Notes under the pieces: generated by a model
Database searches by the model: none
Told to the model about the DNA's origin: nothing
What the model saw: only the letters and a program-made list of their open reading frames with translations
NCBI RefSeq assembly: GCF_030506255.1
Contig: NZ_CP113431.1
Span: 2,925,001-2,989,000 of the forward strand
Reading direction: 5' to 3'
From: Nocardioides sp. Arc9.136
GTDB taxonomy: Bacteria > Actinomycetota > Actinomycetes > Propionibacteriales > Nocardioidaceae
DNA: 64,000 bases
Position numbers and translations under genes: made by a program
Part shown: positions 1 through 9,498 of the stretch, piece after piece
Numbering within the stretch: position 1 is the first letter of the stretch
How the letters are laid out: every line of letters starts with the position of its first letter

Positions 1-120
1 AGAATCATTGTCAAAGAAACCATCAACCAACCAACCCCACAAAAGAGGGAGATCAGTCGACGGGGCATAACAAACTAATTCGTCGACTATGACACACTGT
101 TGAGTTCTCAAGAATCACAC
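1..120 (-). promoter_or_regulatory. 16S rRNA leader (rrn operon begins left of the window)
   Basis: Read on the minus strand, positions 120-91 give a conserved actinobacterial rRNA leader motif, CTTGAGAACTCAACAGTGTG, resembling the boxA-containing leader of mycobacterial rrn operons. The following AT-rich stretch down to position 1 fits the spacer before 16S rRNA. The 16S gene itself is not in the window. The assignment rests on motif recognition and on the sharp AT-rich change against the surrounding 70%+ GC sequence. Confidence 0.7.
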
Positions 121-299
121 GCACACCGCGGACAGCGATCCCTCACTGCCCTCCGGGGCTCGCACACCCTAGACACCCAAGACCCACACCAACAAACCGG
201 TGCAGCCCCCGAACCACCAGGACCATGCTGTGGTCAACCCGGGGCCGGAAGCCCGACCAGACCGGCCTTGCTCCCCGCCGCTCCCTGGCGACAGAGAAA

Positions 300-329
300 A
301 CATTAGACGGCCCTCGCGCCAAACACCAA
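300..329 (-). promoter_or_regulatory. candidate rRNA promoter P1
   Basis: On the minus strand there is a -35-like TTGGTG (329-324), an 18-nt spacer and a -10-like TAATGT (305-300), upstream of the rRNA leader. A second candidate, TTGTTG-N18-TAGGGT, lies at 195-166. Multiple tandem promoters are usual for actinobacterial rrn operons. Assignment is by eye, with no start-site data. Confidence 0.45.
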
Positions 330-370
330 ACCGAGACGGCGTGACGGCGAGCACAGGCCGTTTCGCCTCC

Positions 371-1414
371 TCAGGCGCCGGGTACAGCGGCCTGCCGGAG
401 CAGCGAGCGCGCCTCGGCGGCGGTGCGGCAGCCGGCCAGGCGCAGCGCCTCGACCGTCTCCGCGAGCAGCTCGGCGTGCAGGCGGGCCACTCCCTCCTCG
501 CCGCCGGCGAGCGCCCACACCGGTGACCGCCCGAGGAACACCGCGTCCGCACCCGATGCCAGCGCGGCGAGGACGTCGAGGCCGGAGCGCACTCCCCCGT
601 CGACGTACACCTGGGCGTCCCGGCCCACCTCCGCGACCACGGCCGGGAGAGCGGTCGCGGTGGCGACAGCGCGGTCGAGCTGTCGTCCCCCGTGGTTGCT
701 GACCCAGACGGCAGCCGCACCGGCCTGGACGCACCGACGCGCGTCGTCCGGGCGCAGCACGCCCTTGACCACGACCGGCAGCCCAGTGCGGGTCTGCAAC
801 CAGTCGATGTCGTGCGGGCCGAGGTCGGTCGCCTTGTCGGCCCCCGGGTGCTGCTCGTGCCCGGGCCCGAAGTTCACGCGCACCAGCCCCGGGTCGACCG
901 TGTCCCAGACGGACTCCCCCACGACGTGCTTGGTCCCCACCACCGGGGTGTCCACGGTGAGCACCACGGCCTCGGCCCCGGCCTCGACCGCGCGGGCCAG
1001 CATCGGCTCGGCGAGCGTGCGGTCGCTGGGCAGGTAGGCCTGCAGCCACCACCGGGCCCCGGTCGCACCGATCTCGGCGAAGCCGGTCCCGGCGTTGCTG
1101 GACACCACCGTGACGGCGCCGGCCGCGGCGGTGGCCCGGACCATCGCCAGCTCGCCCTCGGGATGCACCGCCCGCTGCAGCGTCGTCGGCGCCACGCCCC
1201 ACGGCACCTCGCTGCGCCGGCCGAGCAGCTCGACGCCCGGGTCGACGTCGGTGACGTCGCGCATGACGTGCGGCAGGAAGCGGACCGCGCGCCAGGCGTC
1301 GGCCGCGCCGGCGGCGGTGAGCGACTCGCGGGCCCCCTGCGCGACGTACTCGAGGACGGGGGCGGGCAGCACGGCCCGCGCCCTCTCCTCCAGGCCGGCG
1401 AGCCAGCTGGTCAT
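371..1414 (-). CDS. FMN-dependent alpha-hydroxy acid dehydrogenase / lactate 2-monooxygenase-like
   Basis: 347 aa, a single FMN-dependent alpha-hydroxy-acid oxidase TIM barrel, cytoplasmic. Visible hallmarks are APTTLQ (~75-80), LTVDTPV (~152-158), the flavin-contacting lysine in VVVKGV (~K217), the catalytic base in SNHGGRQLD (~H241) and the phosphate-binding VDGGVRSG (~271-278). The family oxidises L-2-hydroxy acids such as lactate to 2-oxo acids. Sequence style is closest to the lactate 2-monooxygenase-like group, but the substrate cannot be fixed by reading. The ATG overlaps the tyrS stop as ATGA, so it is co-transcribed and probably translationally coupled. Length is slightly short for the family (350-390). 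Confidence 0.85.
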   Translation of the reverse strand: MTSWLAGLEERARAVLPAPVLEYVAQGARESLTAAGAADAWRAVRFLPHVMRDVTDVDPGVELLGRRSEVPWGVAPTTLQRAVHPEGELAMVRATAAAGAVTVVSSNAGTGFAEIGATGARWWLQAYLPSDRTLAEPMLARAVEAGAEAVVLTVDTPVVGTKHVVGESVWDTVDPGLVRVNFGPGHEQHPGADKATDLGPHDIDWLQTRTGLPVVVKGVLRPDDARRCVQAGAAAVWVSNHGGRQLDRAVATATALPAVVAEVGRDAQVYVDGGVRSGLDVLAALASGADAVFLGRSPVWALAGGEEGVARLHAELLAETVEALRLAGCRTAAEARSLLRQAAVPGA

Positions 1415-2682
1415 CGGACCTCGACGCCGGCGAACTTCTTCTTGCCCCGGCGCAGCACCAGCCAGGCGCCGTCGATCAGGTCCGCCTCGGCGGGCACCGC
1501 CTCGGCGTCCTCGACCCGGACGTTGTTGAGGTACGCGCCGCCCTCGCCGATCGTGCGCCGGGCCTCGCCCTTGCTCTTGGCCAGGCCGGTGTCCACGAGC
1601 AGGTCCACGACCGGGGGGATCCCGCCCGCGCGGTCGACCGTCACCGAGCCGGCCTCGCGCAGGGCGGACCCGAGGGTGGAGCCGCCGAGGCCTGCCAGGT
1701 CGCCCCCGCCGAACAGGGCGGCGGAGGCCGCCTTGATCCGCTCGGTCTCCTCGGCGCCGTGGACCAGCGTGGTGACGTGGTCGGCCAACGCCTTCTGCCC
1801 GGCCCGGCGGAACGGCTTCTCGGCGTGGGTGGCCTCGAGCTCCTCGATCTCCTCGCGGGAGAGGAAGGTGAAGACCCGCAGCAGCTCGGGGACCTTCTCG
1901 TCCTCGACGTTGAGCCAGAACTGGAAGAAGGAGTACGGCGACATCATCTCGGGGTCGAGCCAGAGCGCGCCGCCCTCGGTCTTGCCGTACTTCGTCCCGT
2001 CGGCCTTGGTGAGCAGCGGGGTGACGAACGCGTGCGCCCGGTCGCCGGTCGCGCGGCGGATCAGCTCGACGCCCGCGGTGAGGTTGCCCCACTGGTCGGA
2101 GCCGCCGAGCTGCAGGTCGACCCCCTCCGCCCGGTGCAGGTGGAGGAAGTCCATCGACTGGAGCAGCACGTAGCTGAACTCGGTGTAGCTGATGCCCGCC
2201 TCGAGCCGGCGGCTCACCACGTCGCGGGCGAGCATCCGGTTGACCGGGAAGTGCTTCCCGATGTCGCGGAGGAAGTCGATCGCGGAGACCTGTGCGGTCC
2301 AGTCGTAGTTGTTGACCATCGTCGCGGCGTTGTCCCCCTCGAAGGAGAGGAACGGCTCGATCTGCCCGCGGACCCGGTCGGTCCACTCCTCGACGGTGTC
2401 GAGGGAGTTCAGCGTGCGCTCGCCGGAGTCACGGGGGTCGCCGATCATGCCGGTCGCCCCACCGACGAGGGCGTACGGCGTGTGGCCGGCCTCCTGCAGC
2501 CGGCGGGCGGTCAGCACCTGGACGAGGTGGCCCATGTGCAGGCTCGGCGCGGTCGGGTCGAACCCCACGTAGAACCTCACGCTCCCCGCGGCGAACGCCT
2601 CGCGCATCGCGTCGAGGTCCGTCGAGTGCGCGATGAGACCGCGCCACTGGAGGTCGTCGAGCAGGGTGGGGTCGAGGGACAC
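1411..2682 (-). CDS. tyrS: tyrosyl-tRNA synthetase
   Basis: 423 aa class I aminoacyl-tRNA synthetase that charges tRNA-Tyr. The HIGH-type signature is HMGH (~49-52), the KMSKS-type loop is KYGKT (~231-235), and the C-terminal ~65 residues form the S4 RNA-binding domain ending in GKKKFAG. I chose the GTG start at 2682 because it gives the usual bacterial TyrRS length and has GGAAGG 6 nt upstream; the longer open frame above it is non-coding. It is the first gene of a two-gene leftward operon with the hydroxy-acid oxidase, and is divergent from the protein kinase. Confidence 0.95.
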   Translation of the reverse strand: MSLDPTLLDDLQWRGLIAHSTDLDAMREAFAAGSVRFYVGFDPTAPSLHMGHLVQVLTARRLQEAGHTPYALVGGATGMIGDPRDSGERTLNSLDTVEEWTDRVRGQIEPFLSFEGDNAATMVNNYDWTAQVSAIDFLRDIGKHFPVNRMLARDVVSRRLEAGISYTEFSYVLLQSMDFLHLHRAEGVDLQLGGSDQWGNLTAGVELIRRATGDRAHAFVTPLLTKADGTKYGKTEGGALWLDPEMMSPYSFFQFWLNVEDEKVPELLRVFTFLSREEIEELEATHAEKPFRRAGQKALADHVTTLVHGAEETERIKAASAALFGGGDLAGLGGSTLGSALREAGSVTVDRAGGIPPVVDLLVDTGLAKSKGEARRTIGEGGAYLNNVRVEDAEAVPAEADLIDGAWLVLRRGKKKFAGVEVR

Positions 2683-2821
2683 GATGGACCTTCCGTCGGG
2701 CTGGGTACCTGCCGACAAGCCTGCCGCATCGGCGGCGCGTCCGCCCACCGGGCTCGGCGTGGAGCCGTCGCTAGGCTGGCTCGGTCCGCAGGCAGCGGAG
2801 GCGACGAGGAGGCCCCCCACG

Positions 2822-4321
2822 GTGATCGCCGGCAGGTACTCGCTCGAGCGCGAGATCGGTCGGGGCGGCATGGGCGCCGTCTGGCTGGCACGCGACGAGG
2901 TGCTCGGCCGGGGCGTCGCGCTCAAGCGCATCGGCCTCGCCCCCGGCAGCAGCACCGCCGACCTCGAGCGCGCCCAGCGCGAGGCGCGGCTGGCCGCGCG
3001 GCTCAACCACCCGCACGTCGTGGCGGTCTTCGACCTCGTCGACGAGGGGGACGTCCGCTGGCTGGTGATGGAGCACGTGCCGGGCACCACGCTCGCCGAG
3101 CTCGTGCGGACCCGCGGGCCGCTGCCCACCGACGAGGCCGCGCGGGTCCTGGCCCAGGCCGCCGACGCGCTGGCCGCCGCGCACGCCGCCGGCATCGTGC
3201 ACCGCGACGTGAAGCCGTCGAACATGCTGGTCACCGAGGACGGCCGGGTGAAGCTGTCGGACTTCGGGATCGCGCGGGCCGAGGCGGACGCCTCCCTCAC
3301 CCAGACCGGTCTGGTCACCGGCTCCCCCGCCTATCTCGCGCCCGAGGTCGCCAGCGGTCGGCAGGCGAGCCCGCCGAGCGACGTGTGGTCCCTCGGGGCC
3401 TCGACGTTCCACGCGCTGGCCGGCCGGCCGCCGTACGACGTCGGCGACAACGTCCTCGGTGCGCTGTACCGGATCGTGCACGAGGACCCGCCCCGGCTCG
3501 ACGACGCCGGGTGGCTGACCCCGCTGCTCGCGGCCACCATGGCGCGCGAGCCCGGTGACCGCTGGACCATGGCGCAGGTACGGGACTTCCTCGAGGCCGG
3601 GCCCGGAGCCGCGACCTCCCGACCGGTGCCGGTGGCGCGGGCGTCGCGCCACGACGACCACAGCACGCAGCTGCTCGCCCGCACCGGGATGCTGCCGCCA
3701 CCGCCACCCCCACCGTCGGCCCCGCCGACCGGCGCCGGCGCGACCCCGCAGGCGGTCCCGCCGGTCCCCCCTCCTGCCGGCCCCTCTGCGCCGTCCCTCC
3801 CCCCGCCGCCGCCCGGGGCGCCCGAAGACTCGCGCCACCGCGGACGCGGCCTGCTCCTCCCGGTGCTGCTGGGCGTGGCCGCGGTCGTCGTCCTCACGGT
3901 CGGCGGCTTCCTGCTCGGGCGCGGGGGCGGGAGCGACGACCCGTCGGGGTCGCCGAGCACGGCCCCCGCACCCACGACGGCCCCTCCGAGCTCGCGGTCC
4001 GCGGAACCGGAGCGGCCGACCGCCGAGGGCATCGACGCCTTCATCCGCGACTACCTCCGGACCGCCGCCTCCGACCCCTCGGCGGGCTTCCAGATGCTCA
4101 CCCCGCAGTTCCAGGCGGAGAGCGGCGGCCTGGCCGGGTACGCCGGGTTCTGGGGTGACGTCGAGTCGGTGCAGGTGCAGCGGGTGCGGCCGGACCCGTC
4201 CGGCCCCTCGGTGGAGTACCGCTACAGCTACACGCTCACCAACGGTCGGACGGTCCGCGACGACGTCGAGCTCCGGCTGAGCTTCGAGGACGGCACCTAC
4301 AAGATCGCCGGCGAGGGCTAG
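2822..4321 (+). CDS. membrane-anchored Ser/Thr protein kinase (PknB-like) with extracellular domain
   Basis: 499 aa. The N-terminal ~265 residues are a complete Hanks-type kinase: glycine loop GRGGMG (~13-18), ATP lysine K35 in VALK, catalytic HRDVKPSN (D129), DFG (D147), and an activation loop with TQTGLVTGSPAYLAPE. A long proline/alanine-rich linker (~290-335) leads to one transmembrane helix (~344-365) and an extracellular C-terminal domain (~395-499) that resembles NTF2-like folds rather than PASTA repeats. The GTG start has GAGGAGG 9 nt upstream. It phosphorylates cytosolic proteins; substrates are unknown. A hybrid histidine kinase follows about 50 nt downstream, so the two may share a signalling context. 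Confidence 0.88.
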   Translation: MIAGRYSLEREIGRGGMGAVWLARDEVLGRGVALKRIGLAPGSSTADLERAQREARLAARLNHPHVVAVFDLVDEGDVRWLVMEHVPGTTLAELVRTRGPLPTDEAARVLAQAADALAAAHAAGIVHRDVKPSNMLVTEDGRVKLSDFGIARAEADASLTQTGLVTGSPAYLAPEVASGRQASPPSDVWSLGASTFHALAGRPPYDVGDNVLGALYRIVHEDPPRLDDAGWLTPLLAATMAREPGDRWTMAQVRDFLEAGPGAATSRPVPVARASRHDDHSTQLLARTGMLPPPPPPPSAPPTGAGATPQAVPPVPPPAGPSAPSLPPPPPGAPEDSRHRGRGLLLPVLLGVAAVVVLTVGGFLLGRGGGSDDPSGSPSTAPAPTTAPPSSRSAEPERPTAEGIDAFIRDYLRTAASDPSAGFQMLTPQFQAESGGLAGYAGFWGDVESVQVQRVRPDPSGPSVEYRYSYTLTNGRTVRDDVELRLSFEDGTYKIAGEG

Positions 4322-4372
4322 CGCGTCACGACGGCGCTCCGCCAGCCCCTAGGGTGAGCGCGGGAGGTGGGC

Positions 4373-7300
4373 ATGGAGCTGGGATCGCTGTACCGCGACG
4401 TCGTCGAGACGGCCCCGGACGGCATCTGGGTCTTCGACCTCGACGGACGCATCCTGTACGCCAACCCCGCACTGGCCCGCATGGTCGGCGTCACCCGCGA
4501 GCGTGCCCAGCAGCTCACCGTCTTCGACACCCTCGACGAGCCGGGCAGGGCCCAGTTCTCCGCGCACCTGGAGCAGGTGCGGCAGGGGCGCTTCAACGAG
4601 CGTGAGGTCGAGGTGCGGCTGCAGCGCGCGGACGGCACCGCGACCTGGGTCCTGGCCCGCGAGTCCCCGCTGCGCGGGCCCGACGGCGAGGTCACCGGCG
4701 TCCTGCACCGGATGACCGACTGGAGCGACCGGCGCCGCGACCTCGAGGAGCTGGTCGAGAGCCGCGGGCGGCTGGCCGAGGCCCAGCGCATCGCCCGGCT
4801 CGGCAGCTGGTCCTGGGACCTGGTGCACGACACGGTCGTCGGCTCCGCCGAGATCCACGAGCTCTACGGCTTCGAGCCCGGCGGGTTCCCGGCGTCGTAC
4901 GACGAGTTCCTCGCGATCCTCCACGACGACGACCGGGCGCACGTGGACGAGCAGGTGCGCGGCGCCCTGGACGGTGCCGACGCCTTCGTCTGGGTCGCCC
5001 GCGTGCTCGGCGCGAAGGGCTGGGTGTGGACGCGCGGCCGGGGGGTGGTGCACCGCGACCCCGACGGGCGGGCGGTCGCCATGTCGGGGACCCACCAGGA
5101 CATCACCGAGGTCAAGCAGACCGAGCTGGCGCTCGTCGACCAGGTCAACCAGAACGTCCTGATGCAGGCCGTGGCGTCCGCGGCGAACGAGGCCCGGTCG
5201 CTGCACGAGCTGCTCGGCCAGGCCCGCGACCTGGTGCTGCTGCACGACGACTGGGAGCGCGGCCGCGGGTTCCTGGTCGCCGAGGACGGCACCGGCGTCG
5301 CGCCGTACTACATCAGTGAGGAGGACCGGCTCGCCGACGCGGGCGCGCCCGACGTCGCGGCCCGCGAGCTGGCCCTGGCCCAGCGGGCGTTCCACGACCA
5401 GCGCCCCGTGTGGGACGACCAGCGGCTGATGATCGCCGCCCCGGTGTCGTACGCCGGGCGGGTGCACGCGGTCGTCACCATCACGTCGGCCCCGCCCCTC
5501 TACCGCCACCGCATGATCGAGGAGATGGTCGACGCGGTGACCGTCCAGATGGCGCGCGTGGTCGAGCGCGAGCAGGCCGAGCGCGAGCTGGCCGACGCCC
5601 GCGACCAGGCCATGGAGGCCTCGCGGCAGAAGTCGGAGTTCCTCGCGACGATGAGCCACGAGATCCGGACCCCGCTCAACGGCGTCATCGGCCTCAACGA
5701 CCTGTTGCTGCGCACCGGGCTCGCCCCCGACCAGCTGCGACTGGCGTCGGGGGTGCAGGTGGCCAGCCGCGCCCTGCTGAACGTCATCAACGACATCCTG
5801 GACTTCTCCAAGATCGAGGCCGGCCGGCTGGAGCTGGAGGTCGTCGACTTCGAGGTGCGGCCGGTCTTCGACCAGGTCGCCGCGGTCATGGCCGAGGGCG
5901 CGCGCTCGCGCGGCCTGGAGCTGATCGTCTCCTGCCACCCCGACGTGCCCGACGTGCTCGCCGGGGACCCGACGCGCCTGTCCCAGGTGCTCACGAACCT
6001 GGTCTCGAACGCCGTGAAGTTCACCGAGGCCGGCGAGGTCTTCGTCCGGGCGACGTGCGCACCCGCCGAGGAGGGCCGCACGACCCTGCGCGTGGACGTC
6101 ACCGACACCGGCATGGGCGTCGACCCGGCCAAGGTCGCTGGGCTCTTCGAGCCGTTCACCCAGGCCGACGCCTCGACCACCCGCGTCTACGGCGGCACCG
6201 GGCTGGGCCTGGCGATCTCCAAGGAGATCGTGGCCGCGCTCGGCGGCGAGATCTGGTTCGAGCCGAACCCCGCCGGCGGGAGCACCTTCTCCTTCACCGC
6301 GGCCTTCGACCGGCCCGCGGGCACCACCACCGACCCCGGCGACGCCTACGCCCGGACCTGGCTCGCCGGCCAGCGCGTCCTGGTCGTCGACGACAACGCC
6401 CACAACCGCCTCATCCTCGAGGAGCAGCTGCGCTGCTGGCACGTCCGGCCGCTCAGCGTCGCGACCGCCGACGACGCCGAGCGCGCGCTCGCGGGGGCGG
6501 TCGCCGAGGGCGATCCCTTCGACGGGGCCCTCCTCGACCTGGCGATGCCGGGACGCGACGGCCTCGACCTCGCCCGCGCGGTGCGCCGGGACGCGACGTA
6601 CGACGCGCTGCGCCTGGTCATGCTCACCTCTTTCTCGGAGGTCGACCCCGCCGCGGTCGCGGAGGCGGGGATCGCCAGCTGCCTGACCAAGCCCGTGCTC
6701 GCACCCGTGCTGCGCGGCGTCCTCGTCGGGGCGCTGGCCGGCGTCGACGCGGCACCGGTGGCGTCCGCCCCCGAGCCGCAGGCCGGGCGCGAACAGCGCG
6801 TCCTGGTCGTCGAGGACAACCCGGTCAACCAGATGGTGGCGACGGGGCTGCTGGAGTCGATGGGCTACGACGTGGTGACGGCCGAGGACGGCGTCGCCGC
6901 GCTCGAGGTGCTGGAGCGGGAGTCCTTCGACGCCGTGCTGATGGACGTCCAGATGCCCCGCATGGACGGGTACGCCGCGACGCGGGAGCTCCGCCGCCGC
7001 GAGGGCGGTGCGGGGGGCGCCGGCCGCGTGCCGGTGATCGCCATGACCGCCGCCGCCGTCGAGGGCGAGCGCGAGCGTTGCCTGGCGGCCGGGATGGACG
7101 ACTTCCTGACGAAGCCGGTGGACCCGGCGGCGCTCGGGTCCGTGTTGTCACAGTGGGTGGGGCCGGGCTCGGTCCCACCACCCGAGGAGGAGCAAGTCAT
7201 GGAGATGCCACCGTCAACGCCGGTCGAGGGGCTCGACGTCGAGCGCCTGGACATGCTGCGGGACCTCGACCCCGGGAGCACGGCCTACCTGGACCGGGCG

Positions 7301-7585
7301 ATCGGGAACTTCCTCGCCAACTCGGGCCCGGCGGTCGACCGGATCCGCGAGACCGTCGCCGACGACGACGCCGACGCGATGCGGCAGGCCGCGCACAAGC
7401 TGGCGGGGAGCGCCCTCAACCTCGGCGTGCTCGAGGTGGGGGCCGCCGCCCGGGAGCTGGAGTTCCTCGGCGACGCGGGGACCACCCAGGGTGCGGAGCC
7501 GCTGGTCGACGCGCTCGCGGCCGCCGTACGGCGCGGCCAGGGGCTGCTGGAGGAGTACCGCGCGGCGTACTCCTCGGCCGGCTGA
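4373..7585 (+). CDS. PAS-PAS hybrid sensor histidine kinase with two receivers and HPt
   Basis: 1070 aa, no membrane segments, cytoplasmic. Domain order: PAS (~5-120), PAS/PAC (~135-260), GAF-like sensor region (~262-395), HisKA with SHEIRTPLNG (H429), HATPase_c with LVSNAVKF and GTGLGL (~543-625), receiver 1 (acceptor D722 in LLDLAMPG), receiver 2 (D858 in VLMDVQMPRMDG), and a C-terminal HPt (H1008 in AAHKLAGSA). It therefore carries every module of an internal His-Asp-His phosphorelay. The ATG at 4373 is preferred over the GTG at 4367 because GGGAGG lies 5 nt upstream. The LuxR-type regulator 130 nt downstream is the obvious candidate final acceptor (inference). Confidence 0.92.
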   Translation: MELGSLYRDVVETAPDGIWVFDLDGRILYANPALARMVGVTRERAQQLTVFDTLDEPGRAQFSAHLEQVRQGRFNEREVEVRLQRADGTATWVLARESPLRGPDGEVTGVLHRMTDWSDRRRDLEELVESRGRLAEAQRIARLGSWSWDLVHDTVVGSAEIHELYGFEPGGFPASYDEFLAILHDDDRAHVDEQVRGALDGADAFVWVARVLGAKGWVWTRGRGVVHRDPDGRAVAMSGTHQDITEVKQTELALVDQVNQNVLMQAVASAANEARSLHELLGQARDLVLLHDDWERGRGFLVAEDGTGVAPYYISEEDRLADAGAPDVAARELALAQRAFHDQRPVWDDQRLMIAAPVSYAGRVHAVVTITSAPPLYRHRMIEEMVDAVTVQMARVVEREQAERELADARDQAMEASRQKSEFLATMSHEIRTPLNGVIGLNDLLLRTGLAPDQLRLASGVQVASRALLNVINDILDFSKIEAGRLELEVVDFEVRPVFDQVAAVMAEGARSRGLELIVSCHPDVPDVLAGDPTRLSQVLTNLVSNAVKFTEAGEVFVRATCAPAEEGRTTLRVDVTDTGMGVDPAKVAGLFEPFTQADASTTRVYGGTGLGLAISKEIVAALGGEIWFEPNPAGGSTFSFTAAFDRPAGTTTDPGDAYARTWLAGQRVLVVDDNAHNRLILEEQLRCWHVRPLSVATADDAERALAGAVAEGDPFDGALLDLAMPGRDGLDLARAVRRDATYDALRLVMLTSFSEVDPAAVAEAGIASCLTKPVLAPVLRGVLVGALAGVDAAPVASAPEPQAGREQRVLVVEDNPVNQMVATGLLESMGYDVVTAEDGVAALEVLERESFDAVLMDVQMPRMDGYAATRELRRREGGAGGAGRVPVIAMTAAAVEGERERCLAAGMDDFLTKPVDPAALGSVLSQWVGPGSVPPPEEEQVMEMPPSTPVEGLDVERLDMLRDLDPGSTAYLDRAIGNFLANSGPAVDRIRETVADDDADAMRQAAHKLAGSALNLGVLEVGAAARELEFLGDAGTTQGAEPLVDALAAAVRRGQGLLEEYRAAYSSAG

Positions 7586-7715
7586 GGCACTCGCCGTACC
7601 GGTCGGGGACGACCGGATCCTGACCGAGAACCGCTCCGACCAGCACTTTTCACCCCTTCGGGCGACCTCTTGCGGTCCATGTCGACCCTCGGTCCGGCTT
7701 AGGTTCGTACTCATC

Positions 7716-8321
7716 ATGAAGAACGCTCCAGACGACGCGACGGACGACGCGAGGGCAGCCGGCAGCAGGCCGGTGCGGGTGGGCCTGGTGGACGAGTCCG
7801 AGCTCGTGGCCACCGGCGTGGAGGGCATGCTCGCCCAGCACCCCGGCCGGGTCGCGCACGTGGAGCCCGAGGTCGCCGACGTGGTCCTCTGCGACCCCGT
7901 GGGCCGGGGCGTCGACATCGAGGCGTACCTGTCCGAGGTCGCCGGCCGCAGCCGCGGCCGCATCGTGGTCTACACCTGGCGGCTGGACCCGGGCAGCGTG
8001 CGGCGAGCCGTGTCGGCGGGCGCACAGGGCTTCGTGTCGAAGTCCGTGGACTCCGACGAGCTGGTCCGCGTGGTCGAGCTCGTGCACGACGGGGACGTCG
8101 TCCAGGCACCGGCCGCCACCATGCCGACCAGCGACTCCCTCAGCGGCCGCGAGGCCGAGGTGCTCTCCTTGATCTGCCGGGGCCGGAGCAACCTGGAGAT
8201 CGCGGCCGAGCTCTACGTCTCGGTCAACTCGGTGAAGACCTACATCCGCCAGATCTACCACAAGATCGGCGTCGCCCGGCGCTCGCAGGCCGTCGCCTGG
8301 GGCATCGAGCGCGGCTACTGA
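7716..8321 (+). CDS. LuxR/NarL-family response regulator
   Basis: 201 aa. It has an N-terminal receiver-like domain (acidic pair DE ~25-26, presumed acceptor D60 in LCDPVG, conserved T in VYTWR, K109 in FVSKSV) and a C-terminal LuxR helix-turn-helix (~140-201) with SGREAEVLSL and SVNSVKTYIRQIYHKIG. The receiver is compact: the acidic pair and D60 are about 35 residues apart, where about 41 is usual. The ATG follows a TAGGTT hexamer 10 nt upstream. It sits directly after the hybrid kinase and is probably the output of that phosphorelay; target genes are unknown. Confidence 0.85.
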   Translation: MKNAPDDATDDARAAGSRPVRVGLVDESELVATGVEGMLAQHPGRVAHVEPEVADVVLCDPVGRGVDIEAYLSEVAGRSRGRIVVYTWRLDPGSVRRAVSAGAQGFVSKSVDSDELVRVVELVHDGDVVQAPAATMPTSDSLSGREAEVLSLICRGRSNLEIAAELYVSVNSVKTYIRQIYHKIGVARRSQAVAWGIERGY

Positions 8322-8372
8322 TCCCGCCCCAGGGACGGGTTTGCCGGCCGGTGCGTCGGGTACGGGGCGGAC

Positions 8373-8657
8373 ATGAGTGATTCGAACACAGATGCGAACG
8401 CCGCGATGAACCCCTCGGCCGACGGCGACGTCCTCGGCGCCGAGAACCCCGACGGTCAGGACGCCCCCACCAACGCCCAGAAGGACCCCGAGGACTGGGT
8501 CACCGGCGACGAGCCGATGACCGGCGCCCAGCGCAGCTACCTCGACACGCTGGCCCGCCAGGCCGGCGAGACGATCCCGGCCGACCTGACCAAGGCCGAG
8601 GCCTCCGAGCACATCAACCGCCTCCAGCAGGCGACCGGGCGCGGCACGGACGGCTGA
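8373..8657 (+). CDS. DUF3072 domain protein
   Basis: 94 aa, hydrophilic and acidic. The C-terminal half carries the DUF3072 pattern (KDPEDWVTGDEPMT, QRSYLDTLARQAGE, then a LTKAEASEHINRLQ helix). Family members are small actinobacterial proteins without known function; the helical segment resembles the SAP-like helices of short DNA-associated proteins, but that is only a resemblance. The N-terminal ~35 residues look disordered. It follows the LuxR regulator in the same direction by about 50 nt. Confidence 0.75.
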   Translation: MSDSNTDANAAMNPSADGDVLGAENPDGQDAPTNAQKDPEDWVTGDEPMTGAQRSYLDTLARQAGETIPADLTKAEASEHINRLQQATGRGTDG

Positions 8658-8685
8658 CGCCTCCGCCCTCCCCCGCGGGGTCGGC

Positions 8686-9498
8686 TCAGGTGAGCTCGAC
8701 CCGCCCACCCCGCTCGACGGTGCGCAGGTGGGTCGGCAGGCCGCGCTCGCGGCAACGCGCCAGGAACTCGGCGCGGTCGGACCGGAAGACCGTGTAGTCG
8801 TCGAAGTGCACCGGCACCGTCACGGCCGGCTCGAGGAGCTCCACCAGGTCGGCGCCCTGCCGGTCGTCCATGGTCACCAGGACGCCGAAGGCACGCGTGC
8901 CGCCCAGGTGCACCACCGCCGCGTCGAGCGGCCCGGTGCGCTCGACGACGTCACGCAGGTAGGGCCGGAACAACGTGTCGCCGCTGATGTAGACCCGGAA
9001 GACCGGCCGACCCGGCTCCTCCAGCTCCAGGACGCTGCCCATCACCGGCGGCATCACGTGCTTGGCCGGCCCCGGACCGTGCTGCCCGGGCGCGGCGACG
9101 ATGCGCAGCCGGCTGTCGCCGCTGGTCAGCGAGAGGTCCTCCCAGGTGCGCATCCCGTGCGCGCCGAGGAAGCCCCACTGACCGAGCTTCCGGCTCGAGG
9201 CCGGCGTCGTCGCGACGAGCAGCTGACGGTCAAGCTGCTCGCGCGCGATGCGGTCGAAGTGGTCACCGTGCAGGTGGCTGAGCACCACCCCGTCGAGCCT
9301 CGGCAGGTCGGCGGGCTGCCGCGACGGCTCGGTGAGCCGCTTGGAGAACAACCCTTTGCCGAGGTAGGCCCGCTGCCCCCGGTGCAGGAAGTTCGGGTCG
9401 GTCAGCAGGGTGAACGGACCCAACCGGAGGATCGTCGTCGCCGTGCCGACGAACTCGAGTGACGCTGCGGTGGGACCACCGTTCGCAGGGATGCTCAT
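8686..9498 (-). CDS. MBL-fold metallo-hydrolase (UlaG-like)
   Basis: 270 aa metallo-beta-lactamase superfamily protein. It shows a LTDPN motif (~32-36), the metal-binding SHLHGDHFD (H75, H77, D79, H80), a further GQHGPG histidine, a SGDT aspartate and a C-terminal VPVHFDDY. Order and spacing fit the UlaG/YtnP-like hydrolase group; the substrate is not inferable. I prefer the ATG at 9498 to the in-frame TTG 33 nt upstream, although the ribosome site is weak. It is convergent with the DUF3072 gene (28 nt apart) and divergent from the DUF2243 gene. Confidence 0.82.
   Translation of the reverse strand: MSIPANGGPTAASLEFVGTATTILRLGPFTLLTDPNFLHRGQRAYLGKGLFSKRLTEPSRQPADLPRLDGVVLSHLHGDHFDRIAREQLDRQLLVATTPASSRKLGQWGFLGAHGMRTWEDLSLTSGDSRLRIVAAPGQHGPGPAKHVMPPVMGSVLELEEPGRPVFRVYISGDTLFRPYLRDVVERTGPLDAAVVHLGGTRAFGVLVTMDDRQGADLVELLEPAVTVPVHFDDYTVFRSDRAEFLARCRERGLPTHLRTVERGGRVELT

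Noticed and set aside
303..1202. Long arginine-rich antisense and out-of-frame ORFs, including 692-2173, 1759-3558 and 28441-30500
   Set aside because: They overlap well-supported genes in other frames and have the Arg/Pro/Gly composition of high-GC shadow frames with no domain.
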